From Microbacterium binotii (GTDB lineage: Bacteria > Actinomycetota > Actinomycetes > Actinomycetales > Microbacteriaceae): a stretch of 64,000 bases of DNA. Both the position numbers and the translations under genes were made by a program. The notes under the pieces were generated by a model, which saw only the letters and a program-made list of their open reading frames with translations, made no database searches and was not told the DNA's origin. Below are positions 56,349 to 63,887 of the stretch, one piece after another (the stretch's first letter is position 1; every line of letters starts with the position of its first letter). The stretch lies in the NCBI RefSeq assembly GCF_021398715.1, contig NZ_CP090347.1:248001-312000 (forward strand). The letters are read 5' to 3'.

Positions 56349-56951
56349 GTGACTGACGCACGACTGCGAGGCGAGTGGCTGACAGCGGCTGCGCACGACG
56401 GTCTCTCCGATGCCGCCTACCGCGTGCTGCACAACGCGCTCATGCACTCCGCTGAGCAGGGGACAGACGGGGCGATCTCACGGCGAGAACTTCGCTTCCT
56501 CTATCCCGGCCCGTTGAAGAAGGAGGTTCTCGACGAGTTGACGGCCGCAGGCTTCTGGGCGGAGACCGACGAGGGCTTCCAGATGATCGGGTGGGCCACG
56601 ACATTGGGCCAGTCGACCGCGGCCGACGTGGAGGCGTACCGCCGCAACGCCCGCGAGCGGCAGCGTAGGCGCCGCGAGAAGCTCTCCGGCACGCCAGATG
56701 CCATTGACGACGCCCATCGCCTCCAAGCCGAAGGTGTCACGGGTGATGTGACGGACAGTGTCACGCGTGACGTCATGGGGAACGTAGGCAAGGACAGGAC
56801 AGGCCCGGACCGGCCTGTCCTTGCCAAGAGGAAGAACGCGCGCGCGAGCCACGACTGCGAACGCGACGGACACGTCCGGATCCCGGCTGGCGGGTGTCTC
56901 CACTGCGAAATCCGGCCGGCAGATCTCGAGCCCGAGAGGAAGACAGCATGA
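56349..56951 (+). CDS. phage replication-type protein (winged-helix head)
   Basis: 200 residues, GTG start. The N-terminal 95 residues (MTDARLRGEWLTAAAHDGLS, RVLHNALMHSAEQGTDGAIS, FWAETDEGFQMIGWATTLGQ) look like winged-helix domains of phage replication initiators. A basic helix (YRRNARERQRRRREKL) follows. A linker is rich in VTxD repeats, and the C-terminus has possible zinc ligands (DCERDGHVRIPAGGCLHC). The linker DNA contains iteron-like repeats and a large dyad, so the origin may lie inside the gene. Function inferred from these features. Confidence 0.6.
   Translation: MTDARLRGEWLTAAAHDGLSDAAYRVLHNALMHSAEQGTDGAISRRELRFLYPGPLKKEVLDELTAAGFWAETDEGFQMIGWATTLGQSTAADVEAYRRNARERQRRRREKLSGTPDAIDDAHRLQAEGVTGDVTDSVTRDVMGNVGKDRTGPDRPVLAKRKNARASHDCERDGHVRIPAGGCLHCEIRPADLEPERKTA
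56734..56825. other. iteron-like repeats and dyad inside the replication-type gene
   Basis: GTGTCACGGGTGA (56734-56746) and GTGTCACGCGTGA (56758-56770) are near-identical 13-mers 24 bp apart. A dyad with perfect 12-base arms GGCAAGGACAGG/CCTGTCCTTGCC (56787-56798 and 56814-56825) follows. Phage origins are often inside the initiator gene, so this is a candidate origin. Confidence 0.4.
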
Positions 56952-57055
56952 CCGCACTCACACCCGAACAGAGACTCATCGCTGCCGCCACCATCATGCG
57001 CGACGCCATCGAAGCGATCGACGCGCAACGAGACCAGGAAGAGGACCGGCGATGA
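56948..57055 (+). CDS. very small prophage protein
   Basis: 35 residues: MTALTPEQRLIAAATIMRDA, then an acidic-basic helix ending EEDRR. It overlaps the genes on both sides as ATGA, which is the main evidence that it is translated. Probably a single amphipathic helix. Function unknown. Confidence 0.5.
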   Translation: MTALTPEQRLIAAATIMRDAIEAIDAQRDQEEDRR

Positions 57056-57315
57056 CCGTCAGCGAAGCGTACGCGGACCTGGGCGGAGGGCTCAGCCGAG
57101 CTGAGGCTGCGACCGATGCGCCGAGGCGATTCAGCATGGTCGAAGCGAAGAAGACCCCCGGTCTTCACGCCCTCGGCTGGCACATGTTCGACCCCATCTC
57201 CGGATGGTGCGGATGTGGTCAGCGAGACGACGGCGCCACAGCGCCCGGTTCCCCCGCATGGCGAGCGCAAGTCGAGCGGGCACTTCCCGGTGAGGAGCAC
57301 GAAGAATGCCCCTGA
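57052..57315 (+). CDS. small hypothetical prophage protein with Cys-rich centre
   Basis: 87 residues from the ATG at 57052, coupled to the previous gene. The central part ALGWHMFDPISGWCGCGQRD has a His, two Cys and flanking aromatic residues that could bind metal. The tail is acidic (LPGEEHEECP). No family is recognised. It overlaps the next small gene by 10 bases. Confidence 0.55.
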   Translation: MTVSEAYADLGGGLSRAEAATDAPRRFSMVEAKKTPGLHALGWHMFDPISGWCGCGQRDDGATAPGSPAWRAQVERALPGEEHEECP

Positions 57316-57476
57316 CTATCTGGCTAACGTACTTCGAGGCCGCAGACCGAGCGGGAGTGCCCGTCCGCACGATCCGCGACTGGGTCGCCGTGGGGCTCCT
57401 CACCCCCCAGGCCAGCCGCTTCCGAGCCAGCGACGTCACCGAGTGCGCGCTGCGCGCTCGAGAGGCGCGAGAGTGA
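57306..57476 (+). CDS. small MerR-like HTH protein
   Basis: 56 residues. LTYFEAADRAGVPVRTIRDW then VAVGLLTPQASRFRASDVTE is a clear MerR/HTH_17-type DNA-binding domain filling the whole protein. It starts inside the preceding gene. It is likely an early regulator. The spacer to the next gene (57477-57507) is too short for another. Confidence 0.65.
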   Translation: MPLTIWLTYFEAADRAGVPVRTIRDWVAVGLLTPQASRFRASDVTECALRAREARE

Positions 57477-57507
57477 CCGCTGTGACGACGACTCGACAGG
57501 TGGACTG

Positions 57508-57912
57508 ATGAGGCCGGCAACACATCTCGTCCACGGCACCGACGGCGCAGTCGTCATTTTGTCGGGTCGAGTCTGTGCCTATCTGGGGCGGTACGCCGGC
57601 TTGGAACAGTTCCGACTCGACTCCCGGGGTCAGGATGCGGAGGTCGACCAAGCCCTAATCGCGATGCGAGTCGCTGCTCTCGCCTGGCGCAGTTCCGCCC
57701 TCGGAACCCATGCTGCGCGGCCCGCGGAACCGGAGTCAGTATCGGATCGACGGTGCACCACGCGGGGCGCCGCCGATCTCCTGGGTATTGGGGAGCGCGC
57801 CGTTCGCAAGGCGATCAGCGGTGGCGCGCTCCCTGCGGAGAACGTCGGTGGCCGTTGGCTAATCGATCGAGAAGACGTCGAGCAGTACCGAGCGAAGACG
57901 AGGCGCACATGA
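57508..57912 (+). CDS. HTH-domain prophage protein
   Basis: 134 residues. The N-terminal 75 residues are of unknown kind (VVILSGRVCAYLGRYAGLEQ). The C-terminal 55 form an excisionase-type HTH: RCTTRGAADLLGIGERAVRK, ALPAENVGGRWLIDREDVEQ. Third DNA-binding protein in this operon. It overlaps the next gene by 4 bases. Confidence 0.72.
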   Translation: MRPATHLVHGTDGAVVILSGRVCAYLGRYAGLEQFRLDSRGQDAEVDQALIAMRVAALAWRSSALGTHAARPAEPESVSDRRCTTRGAADLLGIGERAVRKAISGGALPAENVGGRWLIDREDVEQYRAKTRRT

Positions 57913-58256
57913 CATCTCTGGACGCGACGGCCCGAGCGGTCGATGCGCGCGACGCGTCAGACATCGCACGGTCGATCACGAATGAACCCGCCGCGCAGCT
58001 GCGTCTGCGAGCAGCGGTAGCCGCGCACGACAACGCGCTGTGTCGCGCAATCGCAGCGATCGCAGCTGAACGTGGCTGGACGAATGTCCGCTGGACTCCC
58101 GAAAGGAAACTCGCCATGAGTAACAGAGATGCTCCCCCGTTCGAGGGCACGCAAGACCCGTACCACCAGGTCACCGAAGCCATCGCAGAAGCCGAGGACC
58201 GAGAACGCGACGATCACACTGCTGACGAGATTGCCGCCATGGTGCTCGGACGGTAA
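57909..58256 (+). CDS. hypothetical prophage protein
   Basis: 115 residues from the ATG at 57909, which overlaps the previous stop. Ala-rich helix in front (ARAVDARDASDIARSITNEP, AAVAAHDNALCRAIAAIAAE), then RGWTNVRWTPERKLAMSNRD and an acidic tail (EAIAEAEDRERDDHTADEIA). An internal ATG at 58114, preceded by GAAAGGAAA, could start a second, shorter product. Function unknown. Confidence 0.6.
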   Translation: MTSLDATARAVDARDASDIARSITNEPAAQLRLRAAVAAHDNALCRAIAAIAAERGWTNVRWTPERKLAMSNRDAPPFEGTQDPYHQVTEAIAEAEDRERDDHTADEIAAMVLGR

Positions 58257-58265
58257 GGCCGGCAG

Positions 58266-59180
58266 ATGAACCGCATCAAGACGGAGCTGCTCCACGGAGA
58301 ACTCGCCGACGCGAGCTACTACGACGCCTGGGTCCTGTGGCTCACGACACACGGAGTGGATCCCGACCATCTGTCCAAGCTCAAGGATGCCCGCGACGTC
58401 CTCGACCAGGTCGATGATCTTGCGACTGAGCTCGAGCAGGTTCAGCCGGCGCCTGTCCCAGTCGTGGTCGTCGACCCGGCGCAGTCCGCAGCCGAGCTGC
58501 TGCAGTCGATCCGGTCCAGCCTGTCCGCACCGACGAGAGATGAGCTGGACGCAGCACGGGCGGCACTCAGCCAGCGACACAACGAGGCGAACGCCGCAGT
58601 GCGCGGGACGTTCCGTCGCTACGTTCGAGCCCATCTGATCGACGGCCTGACGCCCCATCACGATGCGCTCGTGGCCCGAGCGACGACCCTCGCCGCGCTC
58701 TTCCCGGAAGCACTCGGCAAGGACACCGACGCGGACCTCGGCGGTCGACGCGCAGAGTGGGAAGAGCTCGCCTCCGTCATCGAGGAATGGGAAGAGCTCC
58801 ACACCCTGCTGCAGAGTCTCCGAGAGAAGGGCCTGCTGTCCGCATCAGGCCGACGCAAGGCTCGCGAGTACAACACCCTCGAGTTCCGGTTCCAGGACCC
58901 TGAAGCCGCGACGAAAGCGCTGCGACTGCCTGCCAAGCGGATGCGCTATGCACGCGCCATGGTGACCGCGAAGCCCCGCCTCCTGACCGTGGAAGACATC
59001 GACAACCTGCGAGCAGCAGCGCCATCACTCACGCTCAACGAGGACAGTGACGTGCGGCAACTGCACGCCGAGAACCTGCGCCGCAAGCGCGAACTCGACG
59101 AATGGACCGCCGCAGGCCGAGCCAAAGCTCATCGCGAGCGACTCAACGCACGCGCCGAGCGCATGAGGAGCACCCAATGA
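58266..59180 (+). CDS. hypothetical helical prophage protein
   Basis: 304 residues, mostly charged helix: MNRIKTELLHGELADASYYD, then ELAEELEQ-like heptads around residues 45-60, WEELASVIEEWEELHTLLQS, and a basic C-terminus (ENLRRKRELDEWTAAGRAKA). It lies last before the point where terminase would be expected, the place of scaffold-like or pre-terminase proteins in many actinophages. No enzyme motif is seen. Confidence 0.65.
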   Translation: MNRIKTELLHGELADASYYDAWVLWLTTHGVDPDHLSKLKDARDVLDQVDDLATELEQVQPAPVPVVVVDPAQSAAELLQSIRSSLSAPTRDELDAARAALSQRHNEANAAVRGTFRRYVRAHLIDGLTPHHDALVARATTLAALFPEALGKDTDADLGGRRAEWEELASVIEEWEELHTLLQSLREKGLLSASGRRKAREYNTLEFRFQDPEAATKALRLPAKRMRYARAMVTAKPRLLTVEDIDNLRAAAPSLTLNEDSDVRQLHAENLRRKRELDEWTAAGRAKAHRERLNARAERMRSTQ

Positions 59181-59374
59181 CGCGACCCCGAGCCCCGCAC
59201 ACTCCCACCCGACACGGCGGGGGTGGGGGTACCCCCCTTCGCTCTGCACGAAGGACCGACGGGGCTAGCAACCAAGCATCAGCACGCATTTTCCGCTCGT
59301 TTTTTCGGGCAGCAGCAATGACGACGGCTGCGCCCTCTCACCACGCTGTACACAACACGGAGGGACGCGCCTGA
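59177..59374 (+). CDS. small basic protein or pre-terminase spacer
   Basis: 65 residues if translated from the ATG at 59177, which overlaps the previous stop. It is low complexity (HTPTRHGGGGGTPLRSARRT). The DNA under it holds GGGGGTACCCCC (59225-59236), and such GC dyads are often seen just before terminase genes. It may be non-coding, with the coupling coincidental. Low confidence. Confidence 0.3.
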   Translation: MTRPRAPHTPTRHGGGGGTPLRSARRTDGASNQASARIFRSFFRAAAMTTAAPSHHAVHNTEGRA

Positions 59375-59940
59375 TGGTTGCTCGTGACAGGTTGAATGAC
59401 GACGGGTGGGAGCTTCGCGATCTGAAGCGGCGCGTGAAGGCGCTGGAGACGTCCGCTCCTCTCGGTTATTCATCGATCACGCGCGGGTCGTTGCGGGTCG
59501 CGTCTGAGGACGGACTGGTCGTCCAGGGCTCCGCGCTCGTGACGGGCATGTTCCGCGCCGTGGGGCAGATCATGCTCGAAGCGCTCGGCATCCTCACGAT
59601 CAAAGGGCTCGCGCAGCTGTTCGGATCGCTTCGCGTCAAGGGTGGCGGGGACATCACTGTCGAAGATGGCGGCGACGTCGTCGTCGATGGCGGTCAGATC
59701 GTCGTGAACGGCGGGACAGCCATCCGTCTCGGAACCAACGGGTCCGGCATCGCCTCGATGACGCTCGGCACTTCGGAGATCCGAGGAGCCGACGCTGGAA
59801 TCGTCCTCGACCCTGGAACAGGCGCAGCCATCACCACAGGCTCCTCGGGCGTGCGCATCTTCCTGCTCCCCGACGCACCAGCGGGGGCTACTCCGAACTT
59901 GCACATCAACTCCCTCGGCTACCTGTCGGTGATCCGATGA
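59374..59940 (+). CDS. phage tail-type structural protein
   Basis: 188 residues. A short coiled start (LRDLKRRVKALETSAPLGY) leads into beta-repeat text: TRGSLRVASEDGLVVQGSAL, DITVEDGGDVVVDGGQIVVN and SGVRIFLLPDAPAGATPNLH. Alternating G-x-I/V-x repeats of this kind are typical of minor tail or fibre proteins. It overlaps the preceding small frame by 1 base. Being directly next to early genes is abnormal and indicates a large deletion. Confidence 0.7.
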   Translation: MVARDRLNDDGWELRDLKRRVKALETSAPLGYSSITRGSLRVASEDGLVVQGSALVTGMFRAVGQIMLEALGILTIKGLAQLFGSLRVKGGGDITVEDGGDVVVDGGQIVVNGGTAIRLGTNGSGIASMTLGTSEIRGADAGIVLDPGTGAAITTGSSGVRIFLLPDAPAGATPNLHINSLGYLSVIR

Positions 59941-59965
59941 GCGCCGGCTGTGTCATCCCCGTCGT

Positions 59966-60316
59966 TCAACTCGCATCTGGCGCAGCGGTCTCGTCTGTTT
60001 CGGTGGGCTTCTTCTCGCGCCAGAACGCGGCTAGGACGATGAATACCGCGAATCCAGGAGTTGCGATGAGAACAGCGACAAGCAGCACGGCGAGGCCGAG
60101 CGAGAAGTTTCCGTTGAAGAGGCCGACAAGGCTGATCAGCGTCACCAATAGCCCGACAACGGCGAGCGTCCAGTCGATTGGGTCGGAGAACCTCGCCAGG
60201 CGACTGTGCTGCCCGATCCGTGAGCGAAAAACGAGGTTGTACAGGCTGAGAACGGCGGCGAGCGCGCCGACTGCAGCTGCGCTCACAGCGACATTGTCTG
60301 GGTTCATGAATCGCAT
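59966..60316 (-). CDS. small membrane protein, prophage accessory
   Basis: 116 residues; ATG at 60316, or 60307 as an alternative. Three helices: AVSAAAVGALAAVLSLYNLV, WTLAVVGLLVTLISLVGLFN and LGLAVLLVAVLIATPGFAVF. The tail is acidic (TETDETAAPDAS). It is opposite in strand to the tail genes, a typical place for lysogenic conversion or exclusion genes. Function unknown. Confidence 0.65.
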   Translation of the reverse strand: MRFMNPDNVAVSAAAVGALAAVLSLYNLVFRSRIGQHSRLARFSDPIDWTLAVVGLLVTLISLVGLFNGNFSLGLAVLLVAVLIATPGFAVFIVLAAFWREKKPTETDETAAPDAS

Positions 60317-60358
60317 ACTGCCGCAGTCGCGGACGGCAGCGCCACGGGTGAGCGTGGC

Positions 60359-60681
60359 ATGAGCGTGCGAGACCTGCTCAACAAGGCTGCTCCCGTTCCC
60401 GAGGAGCCAACCAAGGCGCCTGATCCGAACGGCCTGCGTGAGCGGATCGCCCGCGCGAAGGCGCGGGCAATGGAGACCATGACCATCGAGGTCGGGTTCG
60501 GTGATGCGGTCGCGGAGGTCGTGCTTACGGTAGCTCGTTCAACTCCGCTGGCTACGGGGCACCGTCGTTTTCCGTGTCCGGTGGCGCGCTGGTGATCTCG
60601 CACGCGTCCTACCCATCCACGGGTGTAACGGCTCGAGTGAACATGGCCGAGATCTCGCCTCGCGGCGGACTGCAGTCGTGA
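60359..60681 (+). pseudogene. broken phage tail gene
   Basis: Two frames are joined wrongly. From the ATG at 60359, MSVRDLLNKAAPVPEEPTKA runs to about AVAEVVL (60525). The sequence that continues in a protein-like way is in another frame from 60526: YGSSFNSAGYGAPSFSVSGG, then ALVISHASYPSTG and a stop at 60679. The second part has no start codon of its own. It looks like the tail end of a fibre or tail gene fused by deletion to the front of another gene. Confidence 0.65.
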
Positions 60682-60698
60682 GACGGGGGTGAGGTGAC

Positions 60699-61220
60699 TC
60701 AGTCCCGCTTAAGGAGAAGGTCGTCTCGCAGTGAGGCGAAGATCCGTGTGCGGTCCGATGCTGAAACCGTGTACCACTCCATCGCATCGGCCGGGATCTG
60801 TAGAACACCCGAAAGGCCTTCGAACTCGACGAGGGTAACAAAGGCTGGGCCGAATTGCGGCTGCGGCGACTGGAGCGCCATGCGCAACGATGTGATCGCT
60901 GATCGGGCAACCACGTCGAGTCTCGATCGTGATGCGCTCGGCGAGTTCTCAGGCTTCGTCAGAGTCGCCCTCGCCACGAAACGCGTGGACAAGATCGTCG
61001 CCGTGAGCGAAGTTGCCTCAAGCGCGTTCTCGGCCCAGTCGTCGTCGCCGCCAGCGTAATCGAACACCGCATAGTCGACGCTCTCGCCGCTCAACCAGGT
61101 GCGAACCTCTACGTCGAGCTTCGCGACCCATGCCGGCCAGCTATCGTCCTGACGGTTGCGAAGCGCGCTCCACCCTTCATGCCGCGCATCGACGATCTTC
61201 TGCCACTGGTCGTCTTCCAT
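60699..61220 (-). CDS. hypothetical protein, prophage accessory region
   Basis: 173 residues. It is acidic and Trp-rich at the front (MEDDQWQKIVDARHEGWSAL, DDSWPAWVAKLDVEVRTWLS), with beta-type text behind (FGPAFVTLVEFEGLSGVLQI). No membrane helix and no known motif. Monocistronic on the minus strand. Bases 61221-61331 beyond hold no gene. Confidence 0.6.
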   Translation of the reverse strand: MEDDQWQKIVDARHEGWSALRNRQDDSWPAWVAKLDVEVRTWLSGESVDYAVFDYAGGDDDWAENALEATSLTATILSTRFVARATLTKPENSPSASRSRLDVVARSAITSLRMALQSPQPQFGPAFVTLVEFEGLSGVLQIPADAMEWYTVSASDRTRIFASLRDDLLLKRD

Positions 61221-61331
61221 GACGTCCCCTTCCCCCAGTTGCGCTCACGATACTCCGGGAAGTCCCATCGCCGTGCAGAAGGGTCGTGTCCGAGGTGGGT
61301 TCTAATCTGCCGCCACCTGAGGAGATTGGTA

Positions 61332-61676
61332 GTGGCGATGGCAGTCAGAATCGAGAATCAGCGAGTCCGGATCACCGAGTTGCTGGAGCCCGACGGCTTC
61401 TCGCTCGCGGGGATGGTGGCGACGAATGTCACGTTCGTTGGCCCAGCGGTACTCGCGCTCGTCGGAGATATCTCGTTCCTCGGCGCCACGCGGTTGAACG
61501 GAAGCGTCGAGGAACTGCTCTGGGACATCCCCGACCACCGCATCAGCGCGATCGGATCGATCGACATATCTGGCGCTGTCTTCACGGACTGCACGTTCTC
61601 GATGATCGGGTTCGCTGGACGCCATTACATGCTGCAGCAGTTCATAAGGTCGGCAACGATCGCGCCCAAAGTGTAA
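61332..61676 (+). CDS. hypothetical protein, prophage accessory region
   Basis: 114 residues from a GTG at 61332, which is 7 bases after a GAGGAG-type site; the ATG at 61338 is an alternative. RIENQRVRITELLEPDGFSL, FVGPAVLALVGDISFLGATR, DHRISAIGSIDISGAVFTDC and FAGRHYMLQQF form beta-solenoid-like repeats. Proteins of this sort occur widely next to mobile elements; their role is not known to me. Downstream 61677-61953 holds only two tiny coupled frames (61699-61774, 61771-61932) with weak support. Confidence 0.6.
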   Translation: MAMAVRIENQRVRITELLEPDGFSLAGMVATNVTFVGPAVLALVGDISFLGATRLNGSVEELLWDIPDHRISAIGSIDISGAVFTDCTFSMIGFAGRHYMLQQFIRSATIAPKV

Positions 61677-61953
61677 GCCCCGCGCCGTATGGATCCGAGA
61701 TGGGGGAAACTGGAGGCAAGGCCAGTCACCGCTACCTGTCGCCTGAGCAGATGTCCGAGCTGATGCCGGGATGAATCGCAGTTTCGACCTTCATTCGTGG
61801 ATCCTCGTGACGATGACGGCAGCGCGGAGGCACAGGCTGCGATCGCCATCTGTCAGGCGGTGGTCAGCGAGAGTGACCGAGTCTCCGATGAGTGCCGCGG
61901 TCGAGCTGGCCCAGAAGCGTGGCCGCGCCTGAGAGATCATATCCGTAGCGCCG

Positions 61954-62460
61954 TCAGCTACTGAGGCCCACCAGATCCGAGATGGCTCGAAGCTGCTCGA
62001 GCGTCGCCCGCCCTGGTTGCTCGTCACGCTTGTAGGCCGAAACAACCTCAAAGCCAAGCAGGAGGAGTGACTCAACGTGATGGTACCGGTCGGCTCGCCC
62101 CTCAGAGCGTGGGGGGCTGATGCTGATTGCGCGGACGATGTCCCGCAACCCACTTCGTACCGTCGGGTCGAGAACGTCGCCCACCAGACGGTTCAGCGGA
62201 GCCTCCCTTCTCTCGTACCAGACCGTTGGCAAGAAATGGTCTGACGTGTACTCCTCGTGCATGCCGTCCGGTAACCCGCGAAGCGCCGCCAGGCTCAGTT
62301 GCAACTCATCCGCAATGGCGTCGGCGGTGCGCGCGCGTTGTTCGTCACGCCTCTCACGTCGGCTCCGACGGCCAGCGGCGTATGTAGGGGCAGAGCCGAT
62401 CGCAACGCCGACAAGAGACGAAGCTGATGCAATGAGGGCGGTCCATATAGGGGTGTCCAC
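61954..62460 (-). CDS. membrane-anchored hypothetical protein, accessory region
   Basis: 168 residues from a GTG at 62460; a longer in-frame start at 62574 would add a segment with CxxC. One helix (IWTALIASASSLVGVAIGSA), then a strongly basic cytoplasmic stretch (GRRSRRERRDEQRARTADAI) and a helical domain of about 110 residues (YHHVESLLLLGFEVVSAYKR). This anchor-plus-helical layout is common in accessory genes of unknown function. Confidence 0.6.
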   Translation of the reverse strand: MDTPIWTALIASASSLVGVAIGSAPTYAAGRRSRRERRDEQRARTADAIADELQLSLAALRGLPDGMHEEYTSDHFLPTVWYERREAPLNRLVGDVLDPTVRSGLRDIVRAISISPPRSEGRADRYHHVESLLLLGFEVVSAYKRDEQPGRATLEQLRAISDLVGLSS

Positions 62461-62595
62461 GCCACCACTATGCCCGCCTTCGACGCTGGCCCCGTTGCAG
62501 CCCGCGCACTTCTCTCGGAGGCGCAAGCGGCCAACTATCAGGTTAGGAGTATCGCTCCGTGATCGCGCCGACATGATGGCTCGTCGTGGCCAGCC

Positions 62596-63285
62596 CTAGC
62601 GCTTCTCCAAGTTCTCGTTGATACGGCGTATCTGGCGAGCGATCGTGTCCAACGCAGTAGGCTCCGCGATCGAGTAGCTCCAGGGAGCAAGATCAAGGAT
62701 GTGGGCCTCCGAGTACCGTCGGGTTTCCACCGGGTCCGTGTAGGAAGTAACTACGTCGTAACGTTGGGGAAGAAGATCCGGCTTCCCGACCACTTCCGAC
62801 GTGAAGTCCAGGATGTATTCCAGCTTTTGGCCGGGAGCGAGCATCCCGATCACGGGCTCGCCGGAGAAGATTCGACCCAGCGCCTTGAGAGCTGGGTCCT
62901 CTCCGCTGCCGCCGGGTCGCCCATGCCCGCTGGATTGAAACTCCGGCGTGACGGTCAGGGCGACGTCCCGCGCGGGAGTCTTGCCAACACTTTCGACAAC
63001 TACAAAAACGAGGCCATCGGCGGCAGTCTCGGTGGGGTTCGCGGCTGGAAGCGCCCGTAGGTCAAAGTACACAGACACGTAAGGTCGCGCCTCCGACTCA
63101 GCCGCTGCAGCAGCTCGCTGGTTAGCGGCTGCTGAAAGCGCGAGCTGTCGGGCCCCTTGTCGGATCTGAACGACCGCGATGATGGCAGCTATGCCAGCCA
63201 CGATCAGTGTGAGAACCGACGCGAGCGCCTGCCACTCGTCAGGTGTTGGCCACCCTTCCCCATGCCACCACGCGAACCTGTGCAC
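62596..63285 (-). CDS. membrane-anchored hypothetical protein, accessory region
   Basis: 229 residues, GTG start directly after the upstream stop. One helix at about residues 20-40 (ALASVLTLIVAGIAAIIAVV), an Ala-rich coiled stretch, then a beta-type domain (ARPYVSVYFDLRALPAANPT, LVFVVVESVGKTPARDVALT, PGQKLEYILDFTSEVV) and a helical end (DTIARQIRRINENLEKR). It forms an operon with the 98-residue protein upstream. It may be an exclusion factor; not proven. Confidence 0.6.
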   Translation of the reverse strand: MHRFAWWHGEGWPTPDEWQALASVLTLIVAGIAAIIAVVQIRQGARQLALSAAANQRAAAAAESEARPYVSVYFDLRALPAANPTETAADGLVFVVVESVGKTPARDVALTVTPEFQSSGHGRPGGSGEDPALKALGRIFSGEPVIGMLAPGQKLEYILDFTSEVVGKPDLLPQRYDVVTSYTDPVETRRYSEAHILDLAPWSYSIAEPTALDTIARQIRRINENLEKR

Positions 63286-63582
63286 TTACGACACCATGAC
63301 TAGGCGCTCAACCACGCGGTCCACGTCATCGCTCACGAACTCAACAATTTCAGGATCTGAAGCGGCAAAGCCCACGAAGTATGTGGCGCGGCCCTCTTGG
63401 CGGCGCAGCACCCGCCCGACTCTCTCGCGGTCTTTGGCGTTCAGCGTCCACTCTCCGGGGCGAACGACACTGGCCACGATCTCGCGCTCGCCAATGTCTA
63501 CCCTGCAGCGCCGTGGGCTCTCGTCTGAGAGCTCGATCGAGTGGAAGAACTGCTCTTGATGCATGTTCATGACGGTGATCAT
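63286..63582 (-). CDS. small hypothetical protein, accessory region
   Basis: 98 residues from the ATG at 63582; ATGs at 63570 and 63564 are alternatives. MHQEQFFHSIELSDESPRRC, RVGRVLRRQEGRATYFVGFA, DPEIVEFVSDDVDRVVERLV. It is acidic and cytoplasmic. Its stop abuts the start of the membrane protein gene, so the two are translated together. Function unknown. Confidence 0.55.
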   Translation of the reverse strand: MITVMNMHQEQFFHSIELSDESPRRCRVDIGEREIVASVVRPGEWTLNAKDRERVGRVLRRQEGRATYFVGFAASDPEIVEFVSDDVDRVVERLVMVS

Positions 63583-63592
63583 AGGGTGGGGT

Positions 63593-63628
63593 GGCCCCCG
63601 AGGGTGGGGGTTACCCGTAGCGGGGGCC
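63593..63628 (-). terminator. hairpin downstream of the holin-like genes
   Basis: 8-base arms GGCCCCCG/CGGGGGCC enclose a 20-base loop that can itself pair (GGGT with ACCC). It lies between the minus-strand 66-residue membrane protein gene and the next minus-strand gene. Confidence 0.5.
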
Positions 63629-63686
63629 TCTCACGGTTGACCACCGGGGCGACTTCCCGTCTCTCCCCACGGCAAAATCGGCACTC

Positions 63687-63887
63687 TCATCCAAACGTCC
63701 GGCATCTTCGGGGCTGGGAGGGCCAGACGTCGCGCGGCGCGGCGGCCTGTGCCTGCTTGACCTTCCGCTGGAAGCGTCGGTCCTCGATCAGCGCATTCTT
63801 GATCGCGTTCTTCGTCACGAAGTAGCTCACAATCCAGTTGGCGATGACGATGATGATGGCCGCAACGATGATGGTGACGGCATCCAT
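63687..63887 (-). CDS. small membrane protein, holin-like
   Basis: 66 residues. One helix (VTIIVAAIIIVIANWIVSYF) at the very N-terminus, then a basic tail (NALIEDRRFQRKVKQAQAAA). Its ATG overlaps the stop of an upstream membrane protein gene as TAATG. Pairs of small membrane proteins at a prophage end often form the holin part of a lysis module; no endolysin is visible yet. Confidence 0.55.
   Translation of the reverse strand: MDAVTIIVAAIIIVIANWIVSYFVTKNAIKNALIEDRRFQRKVKQAQAAAPRDVWPSQPRRCRTFG

Noticed and set aside
61625..61849. 74-residue minus-strand frame
   Set aside because: It overlaps the end of the plus-strand 61332 gene, and its composition is not protein-like.
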